Assembly (NCBI GenBank): GCA_934698975.1
Contig: CAKUVR010000003.1
Span: 1 to 64,000, forward strand
Direction: 5' to 3'
DNA from: Cryptobacteroides sp934698975
Lineage (GTDB): Bacteria; Bacteroidota; Bacteroidia; Bacteroidales; UBA932
DNA length: 64,000 bases
How positions within the stretch are numbered: position 1 is the first letter of the stretch; the number at the start of each line of letters is the position of its first letter. The notes below the pieces were generated by a model, which had not been told where the DNA came from, did not search any database, and was given only the letters and a program-made list of their open reading frames with translations. The position numbers and the translations under genes are program-made. Shown here in pieces: positions 1-7,647 of this stretch.

Positions 1-135
1 GGCAAGGTGATGAACGCCACCCGTCTGGCCCTCGCCGGCGCCGCCAGCGGCCTGGGAATCGCCGACATAATCGTCCGCATCGGCAAGTCCGAGACCCTCG
101 CCCGCATCGCTTACGCCACCTCCCGTCTGGCATAA
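1..135 (+). CDS. gltX: Glutamyl-tRNA synthetase, C-terminal end (partial)
   Basis: An open frame enters at the left edge and stops with TAA at 133-135, giving 44 residues. The segment GKVMNATRLALAGAASGLG followed by IGKSETLARI matches the anticodon-binding C-terminus of bacterial GltX (pattern G-VM-PLRLAL-G---G followed by -GKEETL-RI). GltX charges tRNA-Glu with glutamate in the cytoplasm. Only the last helices are visible, so the catalytic HIGH and KMSKS motifs lie outside the window. The base composition is GC-rich compared with the gene that follows. The identification rests on this short stretch and is likely rather than certain. Confidence 0.7.
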   Translation, partial: GKVMNATRLALAGAASGLGIADIIVRIGKSETLARIAYATSRLA

Positions 136-155
136 TCAAGTCGAACCGGCTATAT

Positions 156-218
156 TCCCTCAATGAGGGATGATTTTCCCTCATTTTTTCCCTCATTGAG
201 GGAAATTTGCTATCTTTG
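156..218 (+). promoter_or_regulatory. Promoter with two nested palindromes upstream of the AAA ATPase gene
   Basis: TATCTTTG at 211-218 fits the Bacteroidota -7 consensus TAnnTTTG, 28 bases before the chosen ATG at 247. Just upstream lie two palindromes built on the same CCCTCA half-site: TCCCTCA-A-TGAGGGA at 156-170 and TTTCCCTCA-T-TGAGGGAAA at 187-205, with another CCCTCA half-site at 178-183 between them. The second palindrome covers the expected -33 region. This is the layout of a repressor operator, possibly autoregulatory, but no cognate regulator is identified. Confidence 0.5.
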
Positions 219-246
219 TGTGGAAGTTATACAAATTCATACAGTT

Positions 247-1422
247 ATGATTGACACACAACTTAATGAATATATGAAGGAGATGCTGCTGAAAACTCCC
301 ACGGAGTTTCATCGGTATCTTTATCATGATATTCCCTGGGAGGCACAACTTGTCGGAATCACAGGTGCCAGAGGAATAGGAAAGTCCACGATGATCAGGC
401 AGTATATTCTTGAAAATAAGGATAAGGGACAATTTCTTTATGTCTCGGCTGACCACACGTATTTCTCAGACCACAAGTTGGTTGATCTGGCGGACGAGTT
501 TGTCAAGGATGGGGGAACGCATCTGTTCATTGATGAGGTTCATAAGTATAATGACTGGTCACGGGAGCTGAAGCAGATTTATGATGTTCATTCGGATTTG
601 CACGTGGTATTCACCGGTTCTTCTATTTTGGATATCGAGGACGGTGCCGCGGATCTGAGCCGTCGCGCGCTTGTCTATCCTATGAGCGGACTTTCGTTCA
701 GAGAGTATCTGAAACTCTTCCACAAAATTGACACACAAACATATTCATTGGAAGAGATACTTGCCGGAAAGGGAGAGGTTCCAGGTGTCGAGCATCCGTT
801 GCCATATTTCCGTGAATATTTGAAGAAGGGCTATTATCCTTTTTCGGGTGAGATAGGATTCGAGATGCGTCTGCAGCAGGTTGTGTCGCGGACGATTGAG
901 TCGGACATCGCACAGCACGCCAACCTGAAGGCTTCCACCGCCCGCAAGTTGAAGAAGATGCTTGCCATCATAGCTTCGCTGGCACCTTACAAGCCGAGCA
1001 TGGAGAAATTAGCGGTGGAGATAGGGGTGAGCAAGAACAATGTTCCTGAATATCTGATATATCTGGAGAAGACCGGTCTTATCGGCCAGCTGAGAGATGA
1101 GACCGGGGGACTCCGTGGACTTGGCAAAGTCGAGAAAGTCTATATCGATAATCCGAATCTGATGTATGCACTGTCCGGAAACTCTGTTGACATCGGTAAT
1201 GTCAGGGAGACATTTTTCTATAGTCAGACTAAAGTCCGTAACGATGTGATCTCCTCAAAGGAATCTGATTTCGTGATTGGTAATAACACTTTTGAGATCG
1301 GTGGCCGAAAGAAAGGACAAAAACAGATAGAGGGAATAAACGGTGGTATAATTGTGAAAGATGACATTGAATATGCCAACGGCAACGTCATTCCGCTCTG
1401 GCACTTCGGACTCAATTATTAG
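247..1422 (+). CDS. AAA-family ATPase of the DUF4143 type
   Basis: Encodes 391 residues from the ATG at 247. An in-frame ATG at 163 would lie inside the palindromes upstream of the predicted -7 box, so it was not used. A P-loop GARGIGKST sits near residue 42 and a Walker B stretch LFIDEVHK near residue 95, followed by the sensor-like FTGSS. The middle carries a winged-helix-like region (ASTARKLKKML). The C-terminus resembles the degenerate PD-(D/E)xK-like fold of DUF4143 proteins (ESDFVIGN, then FEIGGRKKGQ). Proteins of this type are common and variable in Bacteroidota, and their role is not established. The gene is more AT-rich than gltX, consistent with accessory or transferred DNA. Confidence 0.75.
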   Translation: MIDTQLNEYMKEMLLKTPTEFHRYLYHDIPWEAQLVGITGARGIGKSTMIRQYILENKDKGQFLYVSADHTYFSDHKLVDLADEFVKDGGTHLFIDEVHKYNDWSRELKQIYDVHSDLHVVFTGSSILDIEDGAADLSRRALVYPMSGLSFREYLKLFHKIDTQTYSLEEILAGKGEVPGVEHPLPYFREYLKKGYYPFSGEIGFEMRLQQVVSRTIESDIAQHANLKASTARKLKKMLAIIASLAPYKPSMEKLAVEIGVSKNNVPEYLIYLEKTGLIGQLRDETGGLRGLGKVEKVYIDNPNLMYALSGNSVDIGNVRETFFYSQTKVRNDVISSKESDFVIGNNTFEIGGRKKGQKQIEGINGGIIVKDDIEYANGNVIPLWHFGLNY

Positions 1423-1449
1423 AAGTTGTTTTGTCCAAAATTGTTTGTG

Positions 1450-1481
1450 TAATGGATAAAAAATGCCATTTTTATCCATTA
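1450..1481. terminator. AT-rich perfect inverted repeat downstream of the ATPase gene
   Basis: The arms TAATGGATAAAAA (1450-1462) and TTTTTATCCATTA (1469-1481) are perfect complements around a 6-nt loop. It lies 27 bases after the ATPase stop codon and could terminate that transcript. It is AT-rich and has no following T-run, so it could instead be an operator for the helicase gene downstream. Confidence 0.4.
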
Positions 1482-1510
1482 TAAGTGATTTATTGGATAG
1501 GATAGCGCGT

Positions 1511-1561
1511 TAGGTTGTAGGGGAAACCTAGCGTAGGGTTTTTCACTGATGGTTAAATTTG
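1511..1561 (+). promoter_or_regulatory. Putative promoter of the SNF2 helicase gene with a small inverted repeat
   Basis: TAAATTTG at 1554-1561 matches TAnnTTTG and lies 22 bases before the helicase ATG. An inverted repeat TAGGTT (1511-1516) / AACCTA (1525-1530) sits upstream near the -33 region and might be an operator. There is no obvious TTTG at -33. Confidence 0.4.
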
Positions 1562-1583
1562 TAAAAATATAACAATTAGATTT

Positions 1584-4500
1584 ATGGCAAAGGGTTTCGG
1601 GAACACGTGGTGGGGGAGCAGGTGGCTGCTGTCGTTGACGCACATTGACTATGAGAACAGGATTCCGCGCGGGGCGACGTACGCACGGGCGGGGGCTGTG
1701 CGGGAGATCAAGGTCAAAGGGAACGTCATCAGTGCAAAGGTCAGCGGACGAAGGCCACGGCCATATTCAGTCACCATCATTGTGCCACCGTTCTTCCCGG
1801 AGGATGTGGAGAAACTCCTTCAGGGGATTATGGAGAGGCCGGACATAGTCTCTAAACTACTTAAACACGAGCTGGATCCGGCGGTTATGGACATCGCTTC
1901 GGAGTGCGGACTCAGGATATTCCCGGAAAAATGGACTGACTTCAAGATGCAGTGCAGCTGTCCGGACTGGGCTGTGCCGTGCAAGCATCTGGCGGCGGTC
2001 ATCTATATGATGAGCCGTGAGATTGACAACAACCCTTTTCTTGTGTTCACAATCCACAATGTGGACTTGCTTGAGGAGTTAAAGAAACGTGGTGTGACGG
2101 TGGACGAGGCTGCGAAGGTTGCCGCAGTGCCGTCAATCAAAGATGTTATTGAATTCCGGAAATCCGCCAAGGAGGCATGCAAGGTTGCTCCTGAATTTCA
2201 TAGGGTTAACTTCTCGCATCTGTCGGACAGGCTGGATGTCCTCCTGATGCTGCTTCCGTCGGATCCCACATTCGATCTTAACGGTGACTTCAAGGAGCAA
2301 TATTCATCACAGATGCGGAAAATCAGTGGCAACGCACTCAAATTCTTCGAGGGAAAACTCACACCGGAGAGGCTTTTCCCGCCTCTGACGCTTTCCGATG
2401 AATATCCTGAATATGCCTTGTCGGGAGATTCCTCCGTGGTCCTGGAGTCCGATCTACTTCTGAATTGGAATATGATCTATTCGCTTGATGGAAAGGAGTT
2501 TGCTGAAGCGGACGAGAATGCCGTCCTGCGTGAGATAGTCGGCGTCAATCCGGATTTCATTCCGGACTATTCACCTAGTGTGGCTGCTTTGCATCAAGGT
2601 TTTTTGGCTTCTATGCACTTGATGGCCAACGGAGACATCGCACCGCAGGTGGTCCGGTTGACGGATGGAAATTATGCCGTGAGGTGGATCCCTTGTACTG
2701 TGGACACTGAGGTTACATCACTGCTGGAGTCTTTGGATGCCATCATTCCAGACACAATGATCCGGTTCAAGGTCGGGAAGTCCGCCAAATACGTGAAGAA
2801 CAAGGCTGAAATTTTGGTCTCGTACCTTTTGGACAAACTCGTTCCGGAGCTCAGCCTTGCTACGCACAGACCGCTTACGGGCCTATTCTTTGACAATGAG
2901 CGCTATGCCTTTGACCAACCGGGCGAGCGGGAAATTCCCGGAAGTGTCTCCGCTTGGTTGTCATCATATTCAATACGCCAGTCCCGTTTCGTGCCGGTGC
3001 TGACGGTTGATGAGAATGTGGACGGGATGTTCTATGTGAATCTCGGTGTCGAGGATGCCGAGGCTCCGGAGAAATGGATAACCTCATTGTCTGATGTTCT
3101 GACCAATGACGAGTTTGCGAGGACACGGTTTGCGATTCTGAAAGCGTTCACTGATCTCTCGGTCATCATTCCCGAGGTGGAACGCTATATCGCACGAAAG
3201 GCGAAATCGGCGCTGAGATATTCATTGGATGAGTTCGTGCCACTTTTATTGAGGATTATTCCTGCGATCAAACTGCTGGGTGTCAAAGTGTTCCTTCCTA
3301 AGTCGCTGGAGAATCTTATCAGACCGAAACCGACGCTTAAACTAAAGAAGAAGTCGGAAAGTTCGCCGTCTTGCTTTCGTCTCGCCGACCTGTTTGAGTT
3401 CGAATGGGAAGTGGCTTTGGGCGATGAGGTAGTCTCGGCGGAGGACTTTCACAGACTTCTCGGTCAGGCTGGTAAACTGTTGAGATTCAAGGGACAGTAT
3501 ATCTATACCTCTCCTGAGGATCTGGAAAAGGTCAACAAGGCTATCGCCGGAATGGGGAACGTCAGTCCAGGCGAGATGCTTCAGGCTGCCATACTCGGCG
3601 AATATGATTCCGCTCCGATAGTTCTTTCAGATGAGGCCAAGGAACTTGTTGAGAGGTTCACCAAAGAAGAGGAGATCCCTGTGCCTGACGGTGTCAATGC
3701 CGAGTTGCGCCCTTACCAGAAACGGGGATATTCTTGGCTTTACAGAAATCTGCGGGTAGGGTTCGGTTCCATCTTGGCGGATGATATGGGACTTGGCAAG
3801 ACGCTTCAGACCATCACTTTGCTGCAAAGGATGAAGGATGATGGTGTGCTTAAGGAGAAACCTGCTCTCGTGGTCGTGCCGACGGGACTTCTTTCCAACT
3901 GGCAGGCGGAGATTTCACGGTTCGCGCCGGAACTGACCTCGTTCATCTATCACGGCACCGGCAGGCAGGGCCCTGAGCGGCGGGTGGACATCCTGCTCAC
4001 GACCTACGGAGTGCTCCGGTCGGATTTGAAGATATTCACAAAAGTCAAGTGGAGCGTGATGGTGATCGACGAGGCGCAGAACATCAAGAACCCGGCGGCG
4101 ATCCAGAGCAAGGCTGTCCGCTCCGTGCCGGCGGACACGAAAATCGCGCTCAGCGGCACCCCTGTCGAGAACCGCCTGACCGAGTTCTGGAGCATAATGG
4201 ACTATGCCAACAGCGGTTACCTCGGCACTCTCAAATCCTTCAAGAGTGAATATGCCAATCCGATCCAGCTGTACAACGATGAAGAGTGCGCCGCGAGATT
4301 CCGCAAGGTGACCTCACCGTTCATGATGCGAAGGATGAAGACCGACAAGACCGTCATCAGCGACCTACCGGACAAGGTGGAGATCAATGAATATTCCGCC
4401 TTGTCACCGGAGCAGGCTGCCTTGTACCATAAGACTTTGGATGCGGCGATGGCTGAGATCGAGGGCAAGGACACATCCGACAGCACAGCCTTGTTTGAAA

Positions 4501-5111
4501 GGCAAGGGCTTATCCTCCAGATGATTCTGGCGTTGAAGCAGATTTGCAACCATCCGGCGCAGTACCTTAAGAACGGGAATATCTCTCCGTCGCTTTCCGG
4601 CAAGGTGGAGATGCTGCTCGACCGGCTGGACGGAGTCGTGGATGCTGGAGAGAAGGTGCAGGTTTTCACCCAGTTCAGGGAGATGGGCGAGATGCTCGTG
4701 AAGTTTGTCGCCGACCGCACGGGCAAGGCTCCGATGTTCTATCACGGAGGGTGTTCGGTCAAGCAGCGCAACGAGATGGTGTCCCGTTTCCAGAACGGAA
4801 AGGAGGACAAGGTGTTCATCCTGTCACTGAAGGCCGCCGGAACCGGCTTGAACCTGACCGCCGCCTCGCATGTGATTCATTTTGACCTCTGGTGGAACCC
4901 TGCCGTTGAGGCCCAGGCCACCGACCGTGCCTACCGTATCGGCCAGAACAAGAACGTGATGGTTCACCGTTTCATCACCAAGGACACCTTCGAGGAAAAG
5001 ATAGATGCGATGATCCAGCGCAAGAAGCACCTTGCCGAGATGACCGTCTCCACCGGCGAAAGCTGGATCGGCAAACTCAGCAACAAGGAACTCCACGACA
5101 TCTTCGGGTAG
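1584..5111 (+). CDS. SWIM zinc-finger SNF2-family helicase
   Basis: A 1175-residue protein. The N-terminal part has a SWIM zinc motif with C124, C126, C133 and H135 (CxCx6CxH). After a long middle region comes the SNF2 ATPase: LRPYQKRGYSWL leads into the Walker A motif DDMGLGKT near residue 735 and the DEAQ box (VIDEAQNIKNP) near residue 828, followed by the LSGTPVENR motif. The C-terminal RecA lobe has FTQFREMG, LKAAGTGLNL and the Arg-finger stretch QATDRAYRIGQ. Bacterial SNF2/HepA-type proteins are ATP-driven DNA or protein-DNA remodellers, and the SWIM module probably binds nucleic acid or protein. The gene stands alone and converges on the lacI-type gene with an 8-bp gap. Confidence 0.88.
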   Translation: MAKGFGNTWWGSRWLLSLTHIDYENRIPRGATYARAGAVREIKVKGNVISAKVSGRRPRPYSVTIIVPPFFPEDVEKLLQGIMERPDIVSKLLKHELDPAVMDIASECGLRIFPEKWTDFKMQCSCPDWAVPCKHLAAVIYMMSREIDNNPFLVFTIHNVDLLEELKKRGVTVDEAAKVAAVPSIKDVIEFRKSAKEACKVAPEFHRVNFSHLSDRLDVLLMLLPSDPTFDLNGDFKEQYSSQMRKISGNALKFFEGKLTPERLFPPLTLSDEYPEYALSGDSSVVLESDLLLNWNMIYSLDGKEFAEADENAVLREIVGVNPDFIPDYSPSVAALHQGFLASMHLMANGDIAPQVVRLTDGNYAVRWIPCTVDTEVTSLLESLDAIIPDTMIRFKVGKSAKYVKNKAEILVSYLLDKLVPELSLATHRPLTGLFFDNERYAFDQPGEREIPGSVSAWLSSYSIRQSRFVPVLTVDENVDGMFYVNLGVEDAEAPEKWITSLSDVLTNDEFARTRFAILKAFTDLSVIIPEVERYIARKAKSALRYSLDEFVPLLLRIIPAIKLLGVKVFLPKSLENLIRPKPTLKLKKKSESSPSCFRLADLFEFEWEVALGDEVVSAEDFHRLLGQAGKLLRFKGQYIYTSPEDLEKVNKAIAGMGNVSPGEMLQAAILGEYDSAPIVLSDEAKELVERFTKEEEIPVPDGVNAELRPYQKRGYSWLYRNLRVGFGSILADDMGLGKTLQTITLLQRMKDDGVLKEKPALVVVPTGLLSNWQAEISRFAPELTSFIYHGTGRQGPERRVDILLTTYGVLRSDLKIFTKVKWSVMVIDEAQNIKNPAAIQSKAVRSVPADTKIALSGTPVENRLTEFWSIMDYANSGYLGTLKSFKSEYANPIQLYNDEECAARFRKVTSPFMMRRMKTDKTVISDLPDKVEINEYSALSPEQAALYHKTLDAAMAEIEGKDTSDSTALFERQGLILQMILALKQICNHPAQYLKNGNISPSLSGKVEMLLDRLDGVVDAGEKVQVFTQFREMGEMLVKFVADRTGKAPMFYHGGCSVKQRNEMVSRFQNGKEDKVFILSLKAAGTGLNLTAASHVIHFDLWWNPAVEAQATDRAYRIGQNKNVMVHRFITKDTFEEKIDAMIQRKKHLAEMTVSTGESWIGKLSNKELHDIFG

Positions 5112-5119
5112 TCCTTTTT

Positions 5120-6118
5120 TCAAAAGGTGGAAGTGGAATCCCCTTCCTCTAGCTTTGGGGTCAGATAAACATCGCGTCCAGGGGCGTCATTGCGCATCAT
5201 GTCAACCAGCATATTGAATGCCTCCTCGGCGGTTTCTCTGGTGTTTTGGCTCAACTGGGTTATTGTGGGTGTCACTATCCTGTAGGTTTCCCCCCCGTCG
5301 AATCCGATGACGGCCAGATCCTCGGGAATCCTCAGTCCCAGACGTTTGATGGATTTGCTCACACTGAGAGCCAGATAGCCACGCGGTACGAAGATCGCGT
5401 CGGCGCCGCGCTTCACAGCCTGCCGCACGGTTTCATCCAGCGCCGGGATGTCTTTTTCGTCCACATAACTGACTTTCGCGATGTTCCCGAAACCCATCTC
5501 GGACATCACTTTCAAGTAGCTTCTCTCGCGCATGTTCAGCGTTGAAAGTTTGATGTCGTTGGAAATCATCTCCAGATGCCGGTAGCCATTGTCCAGAAGG
5601 TGCTTCACACCCATACGTATGGCTCTGTCGTTGTCCAGAAGCACCCTGCCGACATTCTCAAGGTCAGGGAGGTCTCTGTTCATCAGCACGACTTTGATTC
5701 CCAATGACATGGCCTTGATCAATTCTTCCTCGCATCCGTCGCAAGGGCTCAACAGAAGGCCTTTCACCCCATCGGCATGGAATACATCTATCAACCGTCC
5801 TATCTTGTCTATCCTGTCATCTGAACTTCCGAAGAGGACTGTGTAGCCGTTGTCGTACGCTATGTTCTCGATGTGTCTGGAAATGTCTGAGAAATAATGG
5901 TTCGCCAGGTCAGGAGTGATCACTCCGATGGTTTTCTTGTAGCCGATGCGCAGGGCTGAGGCTGCTTTGTTCGGCGTGTAGTTCAGGCGCTTGACCACTT
6001 CCATGATGGTCTGAGCTGTCTTGGGATTCACCCCACTCCGGCCGTTAAGGGTCATTGACACGAGCCCGACCGAGACTCCGGCTTCACGGGCAATGTCTTT
6101 TATGGTGATTTTGTCCAT
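5120..6118 (-). CDS. LacI-family transcriptional regulator
   Basis: A 332-residue protein with the LacI helix-turn-helix at the N-terminus (ITIKDIAREAGVSVGLVSMTLNG, then a hinge helix around NKAASALR) and a periplasmic-binding-protein-like effector domain from about residue 60 (IGVITPDLANHYFSDI). It would bind palindromic DNA and respond to a small molecule, usually a sugar or sugar acid. It is divergent from the ten-gene operon starting at 6296. The 177-bp gap between them holds two LacI-type operators that are reverse complements of each other. Local control of that operon is therefore well supported, but the effector is unknown. A weak -7 box for this gene could be CAAAAATA (TATTTTTG on the minus strand) at 6204-6211. 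Confidence 0.93.
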   Translation of the reverse strand: MDKITIKDIAREAGVSVGLVSMTLNGRSGVNPKTAQTIMEVVKRLNYTPNKAASALRIGYKKTIGVITPDLANHYFSDISRHIENIAYDNGYTVLFGSSDDRIDKIGRLIDVFHADGVKGLLLSPCDGCEEELIKAMSLGIKVVLMNRDLPDLENVGRVLLDNDRAIRMGVKHLLDNGYRHLEMISNDIKLSTLNMRERSYLKVMSEMGFGNIAKVSYVDEKDIPALDETVRQAVKRGADAIFVPRGYLALSVSKSIKRLGLRIPEDLAVIGFDGGETYRIVTPTITQLSQNTRETAEEAFNMLVDMMRNDAPGRDVYLTPKLEEGDSTSTF

Positions 6119-6231
6119 TTCTATCAGTTCAAGGTAATCCTTTTAATTGTCTCAGTTCATATCAAGCGCTTGCTGAGGCAATGGTTTCCTGGTTACCTGA
6201 ACACAAAAATAATAAAATTCCGTCATAAAAT

Positions 6232-6284
6232 TTTGAAACGATTCAACTTTTGCATATCTTTGCAGGGTATTTGAATCGTTTCAA
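6232..6284 (+). promoter_or_regulatory. LacI-controlled promoter with paired operators
   Basis: Operator 1 is TTGAAACGATTCAA at 6233-6246. Operator 2 is its reverse complement TTGAATCGTTTCAA at 6271-6284. Their centres are 38 bp apart. Between them, TTTG at 6232-6235 and TATCTTTG at 6255-6262 form a Bacteroidota -33/-7 pair with a 19-bp spacer. Operator 1 overlaps the -33 element and operator 2 sits just after the expected start point near 6269, so a bound repressor would block transcription. The CG-centred near-palindrome is typical of LacI-family sites. Confidence 0.8.
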
Positions 6285-6295
6285 ATAATACCTGC

Positions 6296-7612
6296 ATGAA
6301 TTCAGAGCACACAATAGAGATTGCCAACCCTGCGCAAGTTGTTGGAAACTACGATGTTGCTGTCTGCGGAGGAGGCCCCGCCGGCTTTATCGCGGCCATT
6401 GCCGCCGCTAGGGAAGGAGCCAGGACGGCGATAGTGGAACAATACGGATTTTTCGGAGGTATGGCCACAGCGGGGTTCGTGAACCCTATAAGTGTCTTCT
6501 CTTACAACGGTGAACAGGTCACAGGTGGCATTCCATGGGAATTCGTCAACAGACTCAAGGACTTTGGAGGAGCGGAGATTGAAAGCCCGCTGGCCAATGT
6601 GGCCTTCGAGCCGGAAAGTTACAAGCTGATAGCCCAGAGAATGGTTCTGGAAGCTGGAGTGGACATATTCATGCACTCCTATCTGAGAGATTGCGTGAAG
6701 GACGGGGACCGTGTGACCCACGTCGTGTTCGACAACAAGAACGGAGCGGAAGCCATCGGAGCGAGGATATTCATTGACTGCACCGGCGACGCGGATCTCG
6801 CCTTCATGGCCGGAATGCCGATGCTGGAGTCAGGGAACCGCCCGCTGCAGCCGCTGTCCACATATTTCATCATGGGAGGAGTCAATCTTGACACACCTAT
6901 GATGAGGGAGGCCATCCACCACAACAGGCAAGGAGTCAACTGCCATTGTCTGCCGGTGAGGGAAAAACTGATGGCGAGGAAGGAGGAATTGAATATTCCT
7001 GAATTCGGCGGTCCTTGGTTCTGCTCGACATTGCGTCCCGGCGTGATTTCGGTGAACATCACCAGAACCGCCGGCAACGCTTGCGACAACCGTGAATATT
7101 CCCATGCCGAGTGCCGTCTCAGAGAGGACGCTTTCCGCATGGCCGCCATACTGAAAGAAAACGTGGAGGAGTTCAAGGACAGTTATTTGATTTCTGTGTC
7201 AACGCAGGCCGGAGTCAGAGAGACCAGACGGATAAAAGGCACGCACATTCTCACGGGCGAGGAATATCTGAATGCGACTCATTTCGAGGACAGCATCTCA
7301 CGGGGCGCGCACCCTATCGACATACACGTAGCCAATGGAGAGAAGCAGAACATCACGTTCCTCAAGAACCCGGGCTACGTGCCGTACAGATCCCTGATTG
7401 CCGATGGCTTTCCGAACCTTATGGTCGCCGGACGGTGCATAAGTGCGGACAAGACAGCGTTCGCCTCGATACGTGTCCAGACGAGCTGCATGGACATGGG
7501 ACAGGCCGCCGGAGTCGCTGCGGCACAATGCTCGTCCGCAGGGAAGGATGTGCAGAACGTGAATATTCAAGATTTGACATCACGCCTCCGCGAAATCGGA
7601 TCCTGCATATAA
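6296..7612 (+). CDS. FAD-dependent oxidoreductase (FAD_oxidored family), cytoplasmic
   Basis: A 438-residue protein and the first gene of the LacI-controlled operon. The dinucleotide-binding motif VCGGGPAGFIAA lies near residue 23, followed by an acidic strand end and the family-typical GGMATAGFVNP near residue 55. ARIFIDCTGDADLAFMAG and a C-terminal GRCISADKTAFASIRVQ segment, followed by MGQAAGVAAA, complete the FAD fold. No signal peptide is seen, so it should act in the cytoplasm. Members of this family oxidise or reduce small organic molecules, and many are annotated only as FAD-dependent oxidoreductase. It is a distant relative of the Tat-exported protein at 10389, so the locus has one flavoenzyme on each side of the inner membrane. 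The substrate is unknown. Confidence 0.85.
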   Translation: MNSEHTIEIANPAQVVGNYDVAVCGGGPAGFIAAIAAAREGARTAIVEQYGFFGGMATAGFVNPISVFSYNGEQVTGGIPWEFVNRLKDFGGAEIESPLANVAFEPESYKLIAQRMVLEAGVDIFMHSYLRDCVKDGDRVTHVVFDNKNGAEAIGARIFIDCTGDADLAFMAGMPMLESGNRPLQPLSTYFIMGGVNLDTPMMREAIHHNRQGVNCHCLPVREKLMARKEELNIPEFGGPWFCSTLRPGVISVNITRTAGNACDNREYSHAECRLREDAFRMAAILKENVEEFKDSYLISVSTQAGVRETRRIKGTHILTGEEYLNATHFEDSISRGAHPIDIHVANGEKQNITFLKNPGYVPYRSLIADGFPNLMVAGRCISADKTAFASIRVQTSCMDMGQAAGVAAAQCSSAGKDVQNVNIQDLTSRLREIGSCI

Positions 7613-7647
7613 AAGAAACCACAGGGGGAACACTTAACTAATGACAA

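Noticed and set aside
163..246. Upstream ATG at 163 for the AAA ATPase
   Set aside because: It lies upstream of the predicted -7 box and inside the palindromes. The ATG at 247 fits the family start and the promoter.
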